Positions 1 to 8,990 of a DNA stretch of 64,000 nt are shown here, piece after piece (positions within the stretch are counted from its first letter, which is position 1; each line of letters opens with the position of its first letter). The stretch is taken from contig NZ_JPRM01000003.1 in NCBI RefSeq assembly GCF_000737695.1, positions 186,001-250,000 on the forward strand. Reading direction: 5' to 3'. This DNA comes from Flavobacterium hydatis. Lineage in GTDB: Bacteria; Bacteroidota; Bacteroidia; Flavobacteriales; Flavobacteriaceae. A program made the translations under genes and the position numbers. The notes below the pieces were generated by a model that saw only the letters and a list, made by a program, of their open reading frames with translations, was not told the DNA's origin and ran no database searches.

Positions 1-540
1 GATTTATGTACGCTAGACTTCCTTGATCAGGTAATCGACTCTGGAATTCAGGTTCTTAAGATAGAAGGCCGTGGTCGTGCACCCGAATATGTAGCAACGG
101 TAATAAAAGCCTACCGCGAAGCTATTGATGCTTACTATAATGGAACTTTCTCTAAAGAAAAAATTGCAGTTTGGATGGAAGCTTTAAACACCGTTTACAA
201 TCGTGGTTTTTGGTCAGGATATTATCTTGGACAAGAATTAGGAGAATGGAGTGATATTCCGGGATCAGCAGCAACCCAAAAGAAAGTCTATGTAGGTAAA
301 GGAACTCATTTCTTTCCAAAAGCTGAGGTTGGGCAATTTAAAATTGAAGCTTACGATATTAAAATTGGAGACAGAATTCTTGTAACAGGACCAAGCACAG
401 GAGCTCAGGAAATGGTAATCGACGAAATGTTCGTAAACGACATTGTAGCCGATAAAGCTACAAAAGGCGATGATTGTACCTTCAAATTACCTTTCAGAAT
501 CAGAATGTCTGATAAATTATATAAAATCGTAGAGGCATAA
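1..540 (+). CDS. U32 family peptidase / TrhP (YegQ)-like tRNA hydroxylation protein, 3' part
   Basis: The frame is open from the first base, so the 5' end lies outside the window and only the last 179 residues are visible. They contain the conserved U32 segment LKIEGRGRAPEYV (residues about 20-32 of the fragment) followed by the YREAIDAYY helix and a C-terminal beta-rich domain, as in YegQ/TrhP/RlhA-type proteins. U32 members often annotated as collagenase-like proteases act in RNA hydroxylation; E. coli TrhP makes 5-hydroxyuridine at tRNA position 34. The stop codon shares one base with the start of a ferredoxin gene, so the two are translationally coupled. An electron-transfer partner for an iron-sulfur enzyme is a reasonable inference. 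Family assignment is firm; the exact substrate is not. Confidence 0.85.
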   Translation, partial: DLCTLDFLDQVIDSGIQVLKIEGRGRAPEYVATVIKAYREAIDAYYNGTFSKEKIAVWMEALNTVYNRGFWSGYYLGQELGEWSDIPGSAATQKKVYVGKGTHFFPKAEVGQFKIEAYDIKIGDRILVTGPSTGAQEMVIDEMFVNDIVADKATKGDDCTFKLPFRIRMSDKLYKIVEA

Positions 541-770
541 TGGTTATTATTACTTTACAAAGAGATAAATGTATTGGTTGTAACTACTGTGTAGAAATGG
601 ATCCAGTACATTTTCAGATGTCAAAAAAAGACGGGAAATCAGTTTTGATACATTCGGTAAACGCTAAAGGTTTTTTTACTTTAAAATCTCCCAATCATGC
701 CATTGTCGAAAGTTGCGAACTAGCAGCAAAAGCTTGTCCTGTAAAGATTATTACGGTCAAAGAAACATAG
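540..770 (+). CDS. Small 4Fe-4S ferredoxin
   Basis: This 76-residue protein carries CIGCNYC near the N terminus (Cys11, Cys14, Cys17) and a second segment ending in KACPV near the C terminus. Together they supply the CxxCxxC...CP ligand set of a single [4Fe-4S] cluster. There is no signal peptide or membrane segment, so it should be a soluble cytoplasmic electron carrier. Its ATG overlaps the stop of the U32 gene in the sequence TAATG, which indicates an operon. The physiological partner is unknown; the coupled U32 protein is the obvious candidate. Confidence 0.85.
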   Translation: MVIITLQRDKCIGCNYCVEMDPVHFQMSKKDGKSVLIHSVNAKGFFTLKSPNHAIVESCELAAKACPVKIITVKET

Positions 771-795
771 ATATACTTGACATTATTATAAATTT

Positions 796-827
796 AAAGA
801 GCCACAAATTGTGGCTCTTTTGTTTTT
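796..827 (+). terminator. Rho-independent terminator after the ferredoxin gene
   Basis: A perfect 10-bp stem (AAAGAGCCAC at 796-805, GTGGCTCTTT at 811-820) encloses a 5-base loop and is followed by a T-rich run (TGTTTTT). It lies 26 bases past the ferredoxin stop. Confidence 0.85.
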
Positions 828-889
828 CACGAAAATAGTTAGTCTTATATTGCTTAGCAGTGCTTTTGCAAATAATTCTTAGGAATATC

Positions 890-1555
890 TTACCAAATCT
901 TCCACCATGGTTTACTTTCAATTTTCACTTTTTTATCGATTATTATTCCAATAATCCATACTTCATCCTCAACTTCTGTCATTGTAAACGCTAGTCCTTC
1001 ATTCTTGTTTATCCCAAAATCTTGATTTGGCTGAACCATTAACTGGGATATTCCTGTTTTATTTAAATGATTATACTTTATAATACGCCCCCAAACTAAT
1101 TCGGGTGTTGTATCATTATCTTTTGATAATAGTAATATTTTTATATCGTCAGGAAAACCTTCAGCCCTAAAAGGATCAAGAGTTTCATCCCTTCTAAATT
1201 CAGTTAAATCATCTCTATCGTAGCTTTCGATGTACAATGGTTTAACTAATTCATAATCACCTAAAAATTTGTCCTCTATTACTTGAAAAAGAGTTTGTGA
1301 AAATTGAGCGTGTCGTATAATAACTCTAATTTCCTTATCACGAGGAGAGTCCGTAAATACTATTTCGTCATCAACATTGTTAAATAATTTCACAACCTCC
1401 AATGTAGTTCCTGCCACATGGTCAATATAAACAAATCCCAAGATGTTATCACCGACAAAATCAGCTAACATATTTACTAATGCAGGATAATTTTGGTAAT
1501 TATTAATCGTAATCCATTGTCCCCAAATTTCATTCTCTTTTTTTGGTTTGTTCAT
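890..1555 (-). CDS. Hypothetical cytoplasmic protein, 221 aa
   Basis: I do not recognise this protein. It has no signal peptide or membrane segment, is rich in acidic and aromatic residues, and ends in the tryptophan-rich stretch PWWKIW. A C-terminal region with alternating hydrophobic residues (EVEDEVWIIGIIID) suggests a beta-rich fold. It is the last gene of a three-gene minus-strand group and starts 24 bases after the stop of the secreted protein at 1580-2362. The two upstream genes encode exported proteins and this one does not; an immunity or partner role is possible but speculative. Confidence 0.6.
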   Translation of the reverse strand: MNKPKKENEIWGQWITINNYQNYPALVNMLADFVGDNILGFVYIDHVAGTTLEVVKLFNNVDDEIVFTDSPRDKEIRVIIRHAQFSQTLFQVIEDKFLGDYELVKPLYIESYDRDDLTEFRRDETLDPFRAEGFPDDIKILLLSKDNDTTPELVWGRIIKYNHLNKTGISQLMVQPNQDFGINKNEGLAFTMTEVEDEVWIIGIIIDKKVKIESKPWWKIW

Positions 1556-1579
1556 CGTTATTGTTTTTTCTGTTTCTTA

Positions 1580-2362
1580 TTATTTTTTTTCAGCAATGTT
1601 CTCAGTAAATTTTCCACTTATCCAACCTCGTAATTTTTGGTCTTTAAAATCAAAACTAACAGGATTACATTCGCCAGCAATGGCACTTTTTTCTATTTCT
1701 ACAAAAAGCCAGGTACGCTCTGCTTCTACTTTCTCTGCAAGTACTTTAATGGTTGACTTTTGTTTTAATTTTGCTATAATATTTGTGCCTTCCTCACAGG
1801 TAAAAACAAAATCATCAACTCCTTTTTTACCTGTTGCTTTTATTATTGGAGAATAACGTACGTTATAATTATCTATAGTATTCCTTACAAAACGTGGTGT
1901 CGCTAAATAAACTACTGGAAGCAACATTGCATTCTTTTCTTGTACATATTCATCATTTGTTAATACATAGTTCTCTTCTAGTAACGCAGCATTTTTACCA
2001 AAACCAAATAAACGTCTGGATTCATAAGGACTTTCACCACAACAATGATATAATATCAAACGTAATTGTTTTTTGCTTGTGGTTTCATCCAACTTGCTAC
2101 TCCCGAATGGTTCATTTACCACTTTTTTATATACACCGCCTATATTTAAATACACCTCAACACATTTAGGTTCTCCGCATTGGTAAGTATATATAACATC
2201 AATTTGCCCATCGTTATTCAGGTCTACCGCTTTTTTTTGATATTTTCCTTCCATCGCTTGGAGCTTTATGCCTTTCTCAATCTGTTTAATATCGGCACTT
2301 TGCGCATTTAATGCAACTGTATTGCACAACAAATAAATAGTCAGAATTATAATTTGTTTCAT
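1580..2362 (-). CDS. Secreted protein of unknown function with a VCBS-like N-terminal part
   Basis: The 260-residue product has a type I signal peptide (hydrophobic residues 4-20, cleavage after LNAQ). The mature N terminus contains AVDLNNDGQIDVIY, a D-x-N-x-D-G-x-x-D calcium-loop pattern of FG-GAP/VCBS repeats. Two Cys-rich spots (CGEPKC and HCCGES) could form disulfides. The C-terminal third (IIAKLKQKSTIKVLAEK...WLFVEI) resembles a bacterial SH3-like domain, but this is a guess from sequence alone. The gene begins one base after the stop of the next upstream secreted-protein gene, so the two are probably co-translated. Confidence 0.65.
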   Translation of the reverse strand: MKQIIILTIYLLCNTVALNAQSADIKQIEKGIKLQAMEGKYQKKAVDLNNDGQIDVIYTYQCGEPKCVEVYLNIGGVYKKVVNEPFGSSKLDETTSKKQLRLILYHCCGESPYESRRLFGFGKNAALLEENYVLTNDEYVQEKNAMLLPVVYLATPRFVRNTIDNYNVRYSPIIKATGKKGVDDFVFTCEEGTNIIAKLKQKSTIKVLAEKVEAERTWLFVEIEKSAIAGECNPVSFDFKDQKLRGWISGKFTENIAEKK

Positions 2363-2363
2363 T

Positions 2364-3071
2364 TTATTGCTTTACTCTATTTTTAGATTTTAATTTCCAT
2401 TTACCGTTTATTCCAATATATTCATAGTCATACATGCGTTTGCCTGTTCTATCTTGAAAATATTTTGTTAGAGGAATAACAGTCAGATTATCTTGTAACT
2501 TATAACTGCTTTCAGCGGAAGTTCCAAAAGCACTTCCGTAAAGTTCCGTATGAATCGTATTTGTCACTTTATCAAATCTAGGTTTGCCCCAAATATCCGT
2601 TTCATCGGCTGCATTATATAATCTAACCAGTTTTTGTTGCGTTTGGTCATTTATAAAAACAATAGTCCATTCATTACCATTTATGTTAGAAAATACCCAG
2701 CACAGCAAATCTTCGTCTCCATCATTATCAAAATCAACTACCTTGAAATTTGAGAAAAGTATATCCTTATCAAAATGCCAAAAAATAGACTGATAATGCA
2801 CATTTTCCTGATGTTCGAATTTGTTATTTTTAAATTGATAAAGAGAAGCAATAGAATCATTTTGCAAACGGAAGGAATATTTTAAAGGTGTTTTTCCCTT
2901 AAGTTCAAATACACATTCAGGCTTTTCTTTATTAAAATCTATATCCTCAACACCATAAGATTCTGGAGGATAATTAACTTTAAATATAAGATTGTACGAA
3001 ATAGAATCTGTTTCTGTTTGCGAAAAAGTCACATTACAGATAAACAAAAAGAGCAAGTATAGATATTTCAT
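2364..3071 (-). CDS. Secreted protein with FG-GAP-like calcium motif, 235 aa
   Basis: A signal peptide is clear (KYLYLLFLFICNVTFS, cleavage near FSQ). The mature protein holds VVDFDNDGDEDLLCW around residue 120, an acidic D-x-D-x-D-G-x-x-D loop of the FG-GAP/VCBS type, within an otherwise unrecognised beta-rich protein. It is the first gene of a minus-strand operon with the related secreted protein 1 base downstream and the cytoplasmic protein at 890-1555. Destination is periplasm or outer membrane. No enzyme motif was found. Confidence 0.65.
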   Translation of the reverse strand: MKYLYLLFLFICNVTFSQTETDSISYNLIFKVNYPPESYGVEDIDFNKEKPECVFELKGKTPLKYSFRLQNDSIASLYQFKNNKFEHQENVHYQSIFWHFDKDILFSNFKVVDFDNDGDEDLLCWVFSNINGNEWTIVFINDQTQQKLVRLYNAADETDIWGKPRFDKVTNTIHTELYGSAFGTSAESSYKLQDNLTVIPLTKYFQDRTGKRMYDYEYIGINGKWKLKSKNRVKQ

Positions 3072-3220
3072 TAAAGTCTTATGGATTGAATATTCATCTA
3101 ATTTGAAATAATTTCATCTATAAAAGTATTCACTTTTAATTAAAAGAATAGCATAATTGTGATAATTAAAATGACTCTGAACCAAGTAGATTGTCGAGAT
3201 TAGCAATTGACAGCAAAAGA

Positions 3221-3258
3221 AAAACCCTATTCTATTTAATTATAGAATTAGGGCTTTT
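3221..3258 (-). terminator. Terminator downstream of the lipoprotein gene
   Basis: Arms CCCTATTCTAT (3225-3235) and ATAGAATTAGGG (3242-3253) pair with a single bulged base. Read on the minus strand the hairpin is followed by TTTTTCTTTT. It lies 24 bases past the stop of the minus-strand gene ending at 3277. Confidence 0.75.
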
Positions 3259-3276
3259 CTCTTTTATGTTGTTAAA

Positions 3277-4293
3277 TTAATGTCTGTTATCACAGTTTAT
3301 AAAAACATCCGGTTCATTTTTATCTAAGAATGAGATCCCTGGACAACCGAAGGAAACGTATACAAAACCAAAAACCACTTCGGGTTTATTCTTAAAAAGT
3401 TTACCTGTCCATTGACCGGTTTCTTGATTCTCTATATTAAGGCTTAATTCTGCAAACGAACCGCCTTCATCTGCACGGTAATATTTATCACAAACAATCT
3501 TATTTGATTTTTCCTCTTTAACAATCAATCTTCTCAACAATACTGCTTCTTCTTCTATATAATCTTGCAAAAAATATTCAAAGCCGTTTGATTTATAACT
3601 ATAAGCCGTTTTCTTATTAGCCATTTTTATCAAATGATTATAGTCAGGATTTACAGATGCAGCAGGTACTTTTGCAATTGTTGTTTCTTTCCACTTTATA
3701 ACTTTCAATGGCTTCATTGCAAAAGGATTTTTTGAACCAATACAAACCAAAGTATTCAAATAATAGGAATCAAATCCTTTTAATAATTTTGGATCTAGTT
3801 CAAATCCAATCATATAATCATGTTGTGTATAAGGCCAATCTGCTCCGTATGGGCTTACAACAGCCACAACTTTTAAAGACTTCACAGAAAATGCATTGAC
3901 AATATTGGTAGAATAATCATATACATAAACACTATCTTTTTCTGATATTTTCATTTTGGATAGCATTCTATTTCTATATGTCGAATTCAATACTAAGTAT
4001 TTAGCATCTTTTTCTTCTAAGTTTTTAATATTAGGAATAGCAAGAGAATCTTTATGGTCGCTTAATTGATATTTATCTGATAAGGATACTTGTGCAATAG
4101 TGTCTTTTTCGCCAAAAATTGAATAAACACTATATATATCCAAATCTGATATTTTTTGTGTTCCCACAGCAACAGTATCAGTAAGAGCTGTTTGTTTTTT
4201 AGTTGAATTAATATTTTTTTGATCCAAAGGCTTTTTATTCGTACAGCTAATAAAAAAAGGGATTGCGAATAAAACGTAAAATAATTTGTTCAT
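3277..4293 (-). CDS. Putative lipoprotein, 338 aa, function unknown
   Basis: The reading frame is open from 4347, but the ATG at 4293 gives a proper lipoprotein signal (MNKLFYVLFAIPFFISC, lipid-modified Cys at residue 17), so I take that start. The mature protein is about 320 residues and mostly beta-strand in character, with SYKSNGFEYFLQDYIEEEAVLLRRLIVKEE in its second half. It has no motif I recognise. It stands alone between its own terminator and a long AT-rich leader region and is oriented away from ricT. Likely exposed on the inner or outer membrane. Confidence 0.65.
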   Translation of the reverse strand: MNKLFYVLFAIPFFISCTNKKPLDQKNINSTKKQTALTDTVAVGTQKISDLDIYSVYSIFGEKDTIAQVSLSDKYQLSDHKDSLAIPNIKNLEEKDAKYLVLNSTYRNRMLSKMKISEKDSVYVYDYSTNIVNAFSVKSLKVVAVVSPYGADWPYTQHDYMIGFELDPKLLKGFDSYYLNTLVCIGSKNPFAMKPLKVIKWKETTIAKVPAASVNPDYNHLIKMANKKTAYSYKSNGFEYFLQDYIEEEAVLLRRLIVKEEKSNKIVCDKYYRADEGGSFAELSLNIENQETGQWTGKLFKNKPEVVFGFVYVSFGCPGISFLDKNEPDVFINCDNRH

Positions 4294-4777
4294 AGGTTTT
4301 GTAGTAAATAATATAAAAAGATTGATAATTTTTGAAGATATTGACAATGAACTCTCTACAGCATAATAATAATTTGTATTCCAGTAGCTAATAGCGCTTA
4401 CTAATGAGGTATATTTTATTTTTTTGAACCAATACTAAAGGTTAAGTTCCTAATATAAAACCTACAGATACAAACCAAATATAAGTTTAAATAGTTATTT
4501 AAGAATAATCAGAATAGTTTTTTTGATCAAAAAAAACACCACCAAACTGTAAGTTATTTTAACTAAGACAAATAAATAGCAAAAGAATTTTCTTGATAAA
4601 TCAAGTTTCTTACTATCATAAAAACCATTAATTTTCTCTTAAACATGGCTGTCTTTTGTATTTAACGTAGCATTAGTGTTAATCCATTAAAAAGCAAACT
4701 AAAAAAAATACTATCTTTACGCATTAATCTTTTTTAAGAACTTAAGTTGCATTAATTGCGACACTACATATAAAATT
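4294..4777. other. 484-bp AT-rich intergenic region between divergent genes
   Basis: No ORF of meaningful length is present. The region must hold the promoters for the lipoprotein gene (minus) and ricT (plus). It includes a T/A palindrome centred on GATC at 4525-4528 (seven T, GATC, eight A, flanked by G and C) and, near the right end, a -7-like TATCTTTAC. Nothing else could be assigned. Confidence 0.5.
4712..4720 (+). promoter_or_regulatory. Possible -7 element of the ricT promoter
   Basis: TATCTTTAC differs from the flavobacterial -7 consensus TANNTTTGC at one position and lies 58 bases before the ricT ATG. No clear TTG -33 element was found at the usual spacing, so this is tentative. Confidence 0.3.
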
Positions 4778-6097
4778 ATGGCATGTACAAGTTGTTCAAC
4801 TTCTGATGGTGGTGCACCTAAGGGTTGTAAAAATAATGGGACTTGCGGCACCGATAGCTGCAATAAATTAACGGTTTTTGATTGGCTTTCGAATATGAGT
4901 TTGCCTAACGGAGAAGCTCCTTTTGATTGTGTTGAAGTACGTTTTAAGAACGGTAGAAAAGAATTCTTTAGAAACTCAGATAAATTAACTTTAAGTATTG
5001 GAGATATTGTTGCAACTGTAGCATCTCCAGGACATGACATAGGAATTGTAACTCTTACTGGCGAATTGGTAAAAATTCAGATGAAGAAAAAAGGAGTTAG
5101 TCCTAGTAGCAATGAAGTTCCTAAAATTTACCGTAAAGCCTCTCAAAAAGATATCGATATTTGGTCGGCAGCCCGTGAAAAAGAAGAGCCGATGAAAGTT
5201 CGCGCTCGTGAACTAGCGATTGCTCAAAAACTAGAAATGAAAATTTCGGATATTGAATTTCAAGGAGATGGCTCAAAAGCTACTTTTTATTATACGGCAA
5301 ATGACAGAGTCGATTTTAGACTTTTAATCAAAGATTTTGCTAAAGAATTCAGTACAAGAGTCGAAATGAAACAAGTTGGTTTCCGTCAGGAAGCTGCTCG
5401 TTTAGGAGGAATTGGTTCTTGCGGAAGAGAATTGTGTTGCTCTACTTGGTTAACCGATTTTAGAAGTGTAAATACTTCTGCAGCGCGATACCAACAATTA
5501 TCGTTGAATCCACAAAAACTTGCTGGACAATGCGGAAAACTAAAGTGTTGCTTAAACTATGAGCTAGACACTTACATGGATGCTCTTAAGGATTTCCCTG
5601 ATTACGACACCAAATTAGTTACTGAAAAAGGTGATGCTATTTGCCAAAAACAAGATATTTTTAAAGGGTTAATGTGGTTTGCTTACACCAATAACTTTGC
5701 AAACTGGCACGTTTTAAAAATTGATCAGGTAAAAGAAATCATAGCCGAAAACAAACTTAAAAATAGAGTTTCTTCACTTGAAGATTTTGCAATAGAAATC
5801 ACTCAAGAACCTGAAAAAGACTTCAATAACGCTATGGGTCAAGAAAGCTTAACTCGTTTTGACCAACCAAAGAGAAAGAAAAAACCAGCTAAGAAACGTA
5901 AAACAATTGGCGAAAACGCTGCTGTTGCTACTGCACCTACGCAAAACAATCAAGGCCAAAAAGGCAACAAGCCAGCTGGAAACAATAATAACAATAAACC
6001 CAATAACAATAAGCCAAATAATAATGCTGGAAACGATAAGAAACCAGCAGGCCCTAGAAAACCAATAATTATTACAAAAAATGAGAATAAAAAATAG
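4778..6097 (+). CDS. ricT: PSP1-domain protein RicT (YaaT-like)
   Basis: The 439-residue protein has a PSP1 core with two diagnostic double-Cys motifs, GSCGRELCC (about residue 215) and CGKLKCCLNY (about 255). The N-terminal 30 residues add a Cys-rich head (CTSC, CKNNGTC, DSC). In Bacillus the RicT homologue forms an iron-sulfur complex with RicA and RicF that affects RNA processing. Bacteroidota proteins of this family are known mainly by homology, so the function here is inferred. The C-terminal 70 residues are a low-complexity Lys/Asn/Pro tail (NNNNNKPNNNKPNNNAGN), probably disordered. The gene overlaps gldH by 17 bases and is followed by a PBP1A gene. Confidence 0.9.
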   Translation: MACTSCSTSDGGAPKGCKNNGTCGTDSCNKLTVFDWLSNMSLPNGEAPFDCVEVRFKNGRKEFFRNSDKLTLSIGDIVATVASPGHDIGIVTLTGELVKIQMKKKGVSPSSNEVPKIYRKASQKDIDIWSAAREKEEPMKVRARELAIAQKLEMKISDIEFQGDGSKATFYYTANDRVDFRLLIKDFAKEFSTRVEMKQVGFRQEAARLGGIGSCGRELCCSTWLTDFRSVNTSAARYQQLSLNPQKLAGQCGKLKCCLNYELDTYMDALKDFPDYDTKLVTEKGDAICQKQDIFKGLMWFAYTNNFANWHVLKIDQVKEIIAENKLKNRVSSLEDFAIEITQEPEKDFNNAMGQESLTRFDQPKRKKKPAKKRKTIGENAAVATAPTQNNQGQKGNKPAGNNNNNKPNNNKPNNNAGNDKKPAGPRKPIIITKNENKK

Positions 6098-6560
6098 CGG
6101 GATTCTTCTTTTGGTGGCTATACTTCTTTTTTCATGCGACAAAAAAAGAGTATTTGATGAGTACAAATCTGTAGGAAGTGCTTGGCATAAAGACAGTATT
6201 GTAACATTTGATTTACCCGAATTAGATTCGACCAAACGATACAATTTATTTGTTAATTTGAGAGATAACAACAATTTCCCTTTCAACAATATCTTTTTGA
6301 TTGTTGCCATCGAAACTCAAAGCGGATTTACAAAAGTAGATACTCTTGAGTACCAAATGGCACATCCTGACGGGACTTTAATGGGTAACGGTTTTACAGA
6401 CATAAAAGAAAGCAAACTCTTTTATAAAGAGGATGTTAAGTTTAAAGGAAAATACAAAGTTCATATCAAACAAGCGGTTAGAGAATCAGGTAAAGTTCCT
6501 GGTGTACAACAACTTGACGGAATTACAGATGTAGGTTTTAGAATTGAAAAAAAAGATTAG
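6081..6560 (+). CDS. gldH: Gliding motility lipoprotein GldH
   Basis: This 159-residue lipoprotein has a type II signal (ILLLVAILLFSC, Cys19) and a body with the phrases VFDEYKSVGSAWHKDS, YNLFVNLRDNNNFPFNN and ADGTLMGNGF-like segments that I recognise from Flavobacterium GldH. GldH is one of the lipoproteins required for flavobacterial gliding and is anchored in the cell envelope. It starts inside the last codons of ricT (17-base overlap, different frame) and ends 11 bases before the PBP1A gene, forming a tight three-gene unit. The presence of the SprB-like adhesin at the other end of the window fits a gliding organism. Confidence 0.9.
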   Translation: MRIKNSGILLLVAILLFSCDKKRVFDEYKSVGSAWHKDSIVTFDLPELDSTKRYNLFVNLRDNNNFPFNNIFLIVAIETQSGFTKVDTLEYQMAHPDGTLMGNGFTDIKESKLFYKEDVKFKGKYKVHIKQAVRESGKVPGVQQLDGITDVGFRIEKKD

Positions 6561-6571
6561 AATAGATTTAT

Positions 6572-8875
6572 ATGGCTGCTAAAAAAAACAATCCAACAAA
6601 AACTGAGAAAGACATAAATTATTACAAAAAGACCTTTTGGAAAATTTTTGGCTACGGTTTATTAGGTGTTATTACCTTTTTCTTATTTGCTTCATGGGGA
6701 ATTTTTGGTTCTATGCCTTCATTTGAAGACTTAGAAAATCCAGATTCTAACTTGGCTACCGAAATTATCTCTTCAGATGGAGTTGTAATCGGAAAATATT
6801 TTCAAACAAACAGATCACAATTAAAATATTCAGACTTACCTAAAAGCTTAGTTGAAGCTCTTGTAGCTACTGAAGATGAGCGTTTTTACGAGCATTCTGG
6901 TATCGACGGACGTGGAACTTTAAGAGCTATTGCTAGTTTAGGAACTAGTGGTGGAGCAAGTACACTTACACAACAATTAGCAAAACAATTATTTCACGGA
7001 GAAGGATCTAAGTTTTTACCTTTTAGAATTGTACAAAAAGTAAAAGAGTGGATTATCGCTATTCGTTTAGAAAGACAATACACCAAAAACGAAATCATTG
7101 CAATGTATTGCAACGTATATGATTTTGGTAACTATTCGGTTGGGGTAAGTTCTGCTGCGCAAACCTATTTCTCTAAAGAACCGAAAGATTTAACTATGGA
7201 CGAATCGGCAATGTTAGTCGGAATGTTCAAGAATTCAGGTTTATACAATCCAGTAAGAAACCCACAAGGGGTTAAAAATCGTCGTAATGTTGTGCTTTCG
7301 CAAATGGAAAAAGCGGGTATGATTACAAACGATCAAAAAAACAAACTACAAGCGCTTCCTATTTCATTGAAATTCAAACTAGAGAGTCACCGTGAAGGAA
7401 CTGCAACTTACTTTAGAGAATATTTACGTGACTACATGAAAAAATGGGTAGCGGAAAATAAAAAACCTGACGGTACAGAATATAACATTTACAAAGACGG
7501 TTTAAAAATATACACGACTATCGATTCTAGAATGCAATTACACGCTGAAGAAGCTGTTGCTGCACACATGAAAAACTTACAAGAAGAATTTTTTGAACAG
7601 TCTAAAACAAATAAAAACGCTCCTTTCGTTAATATTTCTGAAGCTGAAACGCAACGAATTATAAACCAAGCGATGAAATCATCATACCGTTGGACAGTTA
7701 TGAAAGCTGCCGATAAAAGTGATGAAGAAATCATAAAGTCATTTAGCGAAAAAACAAAAATGACTGTATTTACTTGGAAAGGTGAAAGAGATACGATTAT
7801 GACTCCTCTGGATTCTATTCGTTATTACAAACACTTTTTGCAGGCTGGTTTAATGGCAATGGAGCCACAAACTGGTAGCATTAAGGCTTGGGTTGGTGGA
7901 ATCAATTACAAATACTTTCAATACGATCACGTAGGTCAGGGAGCAAGACAAGTAGGTTCTACATTTAAACCGTTTGTTTACGCAGCAGCGATTGAGCAAT
8001 TAAATATGTCTCCTTGTGATTCTATCCTAGATGGTCCGTTTATGATACACAAAGGACGTCACCACGTTACGGCTGACTGGGAGCCAAGAAACTCGGATAA
8101 CAGATACCGCGGAATGGTTACCTTAAAACAAGGTTTGGCAAACTCGATTAATACAGTTTCAGCTAAATTAATTGACCGTGTTGGTCCAGAAGCTGTAGTT
8201 GAACTAGCGCATAAATTGGGAGTAAAATCTCAAATTCCGGTACAACCTTCAATCGCATTAGGTGCTGTTGAAATTACTGTAGAAGATATGGTTGCTGCTT
8301 ATAGCACTTTTGCAAATCAAGGTGTTTATGTAAAACCACAGTTCTTAAACAGAATTGAAAATAAAAGTGGCGAAGTAATTTATGAGCCAATTCCAGAATC
8401 TCATGATGTATTAAATAAAGATATTGCATTTGCTGTAATTAAACTTCTTCAAGGGGTTACCGAAAGTGGTTCGGGTTCTAGATTACGTACTGAAGGCGGT
8501 GGTAGCGGTGATAAACGTTGGACAGGATATCCTTATATGTTCCGAAATCCAATTGCTGGTAAAACAGGAACAACACAAAACCAATCTGATGGTTGGTTTA
8601 TGGGAATGGTTCCGAACTTAGTTACTGGTGTTTGGGTAGGTTGCGAAGACCGTTCGGCACGTTTTAAAAGTATTACTTACGGACAAGGAGCAACTGCTGC
8701 CTTACCTGTTTGGGGTTATTTTATGAAACTTTGTTATGCTGATCCAGGTTTACAAGTATCAAAATCTGAATTTGAAAGACCTCCAGGTCTGCAGATAAAA
8801 GTAGATTGTTACTCAGCTCCAAAAGTAAAAGATACAACAGACACAGAACAAAACACAGACGAATTCGAACTGTAG
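6572..8875 (+). CDS. Penicillin-binding protein 1A (class A PBP)
   Basis: This bifunctional peptidoglycan synthase of 767 residues has one N-terminal membrane anchor (about residues 25-45). The glycosyltransferase domain shows EDERFYEHSG (catalytic Glu101) and GASTLTQQLAKQL. The transpeptidase domain shows GSTFKPF (nucleophile Ser463), SINTVS as the SxN motif, and GKTGTT (Lys664). All catalytic motifs are intact, and length and order match the PBP1A/PonA family. It is the last gene of the ricT-gldH-pbp unit and is closed by a terminator. The Lys/Asp/Thr-rich tail after the transpeptidase is short. Action is at the periplasmic face of the inner membrane. Confidence 0.95.
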   Translation: MAAKKNNPTKTEKDINYYKKTFWKIFGYGLLGVITFFLFASWGIFGSMPSFEDLENPDSNLATEIISSDGVVIGKYFQTNRSQLKYSDLPKSLVEALVATEDERFYEHSGIDGRGTLRAIASLGTSGGASTLTQQLAKQLFHGEGSKFLPFRIVQKVKEWIIAIRLERQYTKNEIIAMYCNVYDFGNYSVGVSSAAQTYFSKEPKDLTMDESAMLVGMFKNSGLYNPVRNPQGVKNRRNVVLSQMEKAGMITNDQKNKLQALPISLKFKLESHREGTATYFREYLRDYMKKWVAENKKPDGTEYNIYKDGLKIYTTIDSRMQLHAEEAVAAHMKNLQEEFFEQSKTNKNAPFVNISEAETQRIINQAMKSSYRWTVMKAADKSDEEIIKSFSEKTKMTVFTWKGERDTIMTPLDSIRYYKHFLQAGLMAMEPQTGSIKAWVGGINYKYFQYDHVGQGARQVGSTFKPFVYAAAIEQLNMSPCDSILDGPFMIHKGRHHVTADWEPRNSDNRYRGMVTLKQGLANSINTVSAKLIDRVGPEAVVELAHKLGVKSQIPVQPSIALGAVEITVEDMVAAYSTFANQGVYVKPQFLNRIENKSGEVIYEPIPESHDVLNKDIAFAVIKLLQGVTESGSGSRLRTEGGGSGDKRWTGYPYMFRNPIAGKTGTTQNQSDGWFMGMVPNLVTGVWVGCEDRSARFKSITYGQGATAALPVWGYFMKLCYADPGLQVSKSEFERPPGLQIKVDCYSAPKVKDTTDTEQNTDEFEL

Positions 8876-8900
8876 TTTAGCTTCATATTAAAACAATACA

Positions 8901-8949
8901 AATCCTTTTGTTCCTTCTGATTTTTCGGAAGATGCAAAAGGATTTTTTC
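8901..8949 (+). terminator. Terminator after the PBP1A gene
   Basis: Arms AATCCTTTTG (8901-8910) and CAAAAGGATT (8935-8944) pair perfectly. A short inner TTCC/GGAA stem lies inside, and the hairpin runs into TTTT. Confidence 0.8.
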
Positions 8950-8990
8950 TGGAACAAATTCAATGCAGATTGATCCAAAAAAATAAAAAA

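Noticed and set aside
1548..1856. Plus-strand frame overlapping two minus-strand genes
   Set aside because: Lies opposite the 3' end of a secreted protein gene with a clear signal peptide; composition is that of an antisense shadow.
4517..4537. T7-GATC-A8 palindrome as a terminator or operator
   Set aside because: Simple T/A palindromes are common in AT-rich DNA and no gene ends close by.
5849..6310. Minus-strand 153-residue frame across ricT-gldH
   Set aside because: It is a mirror of the Asn/Lys-rich tail region and overlaps two well-supported genes; no homology features.
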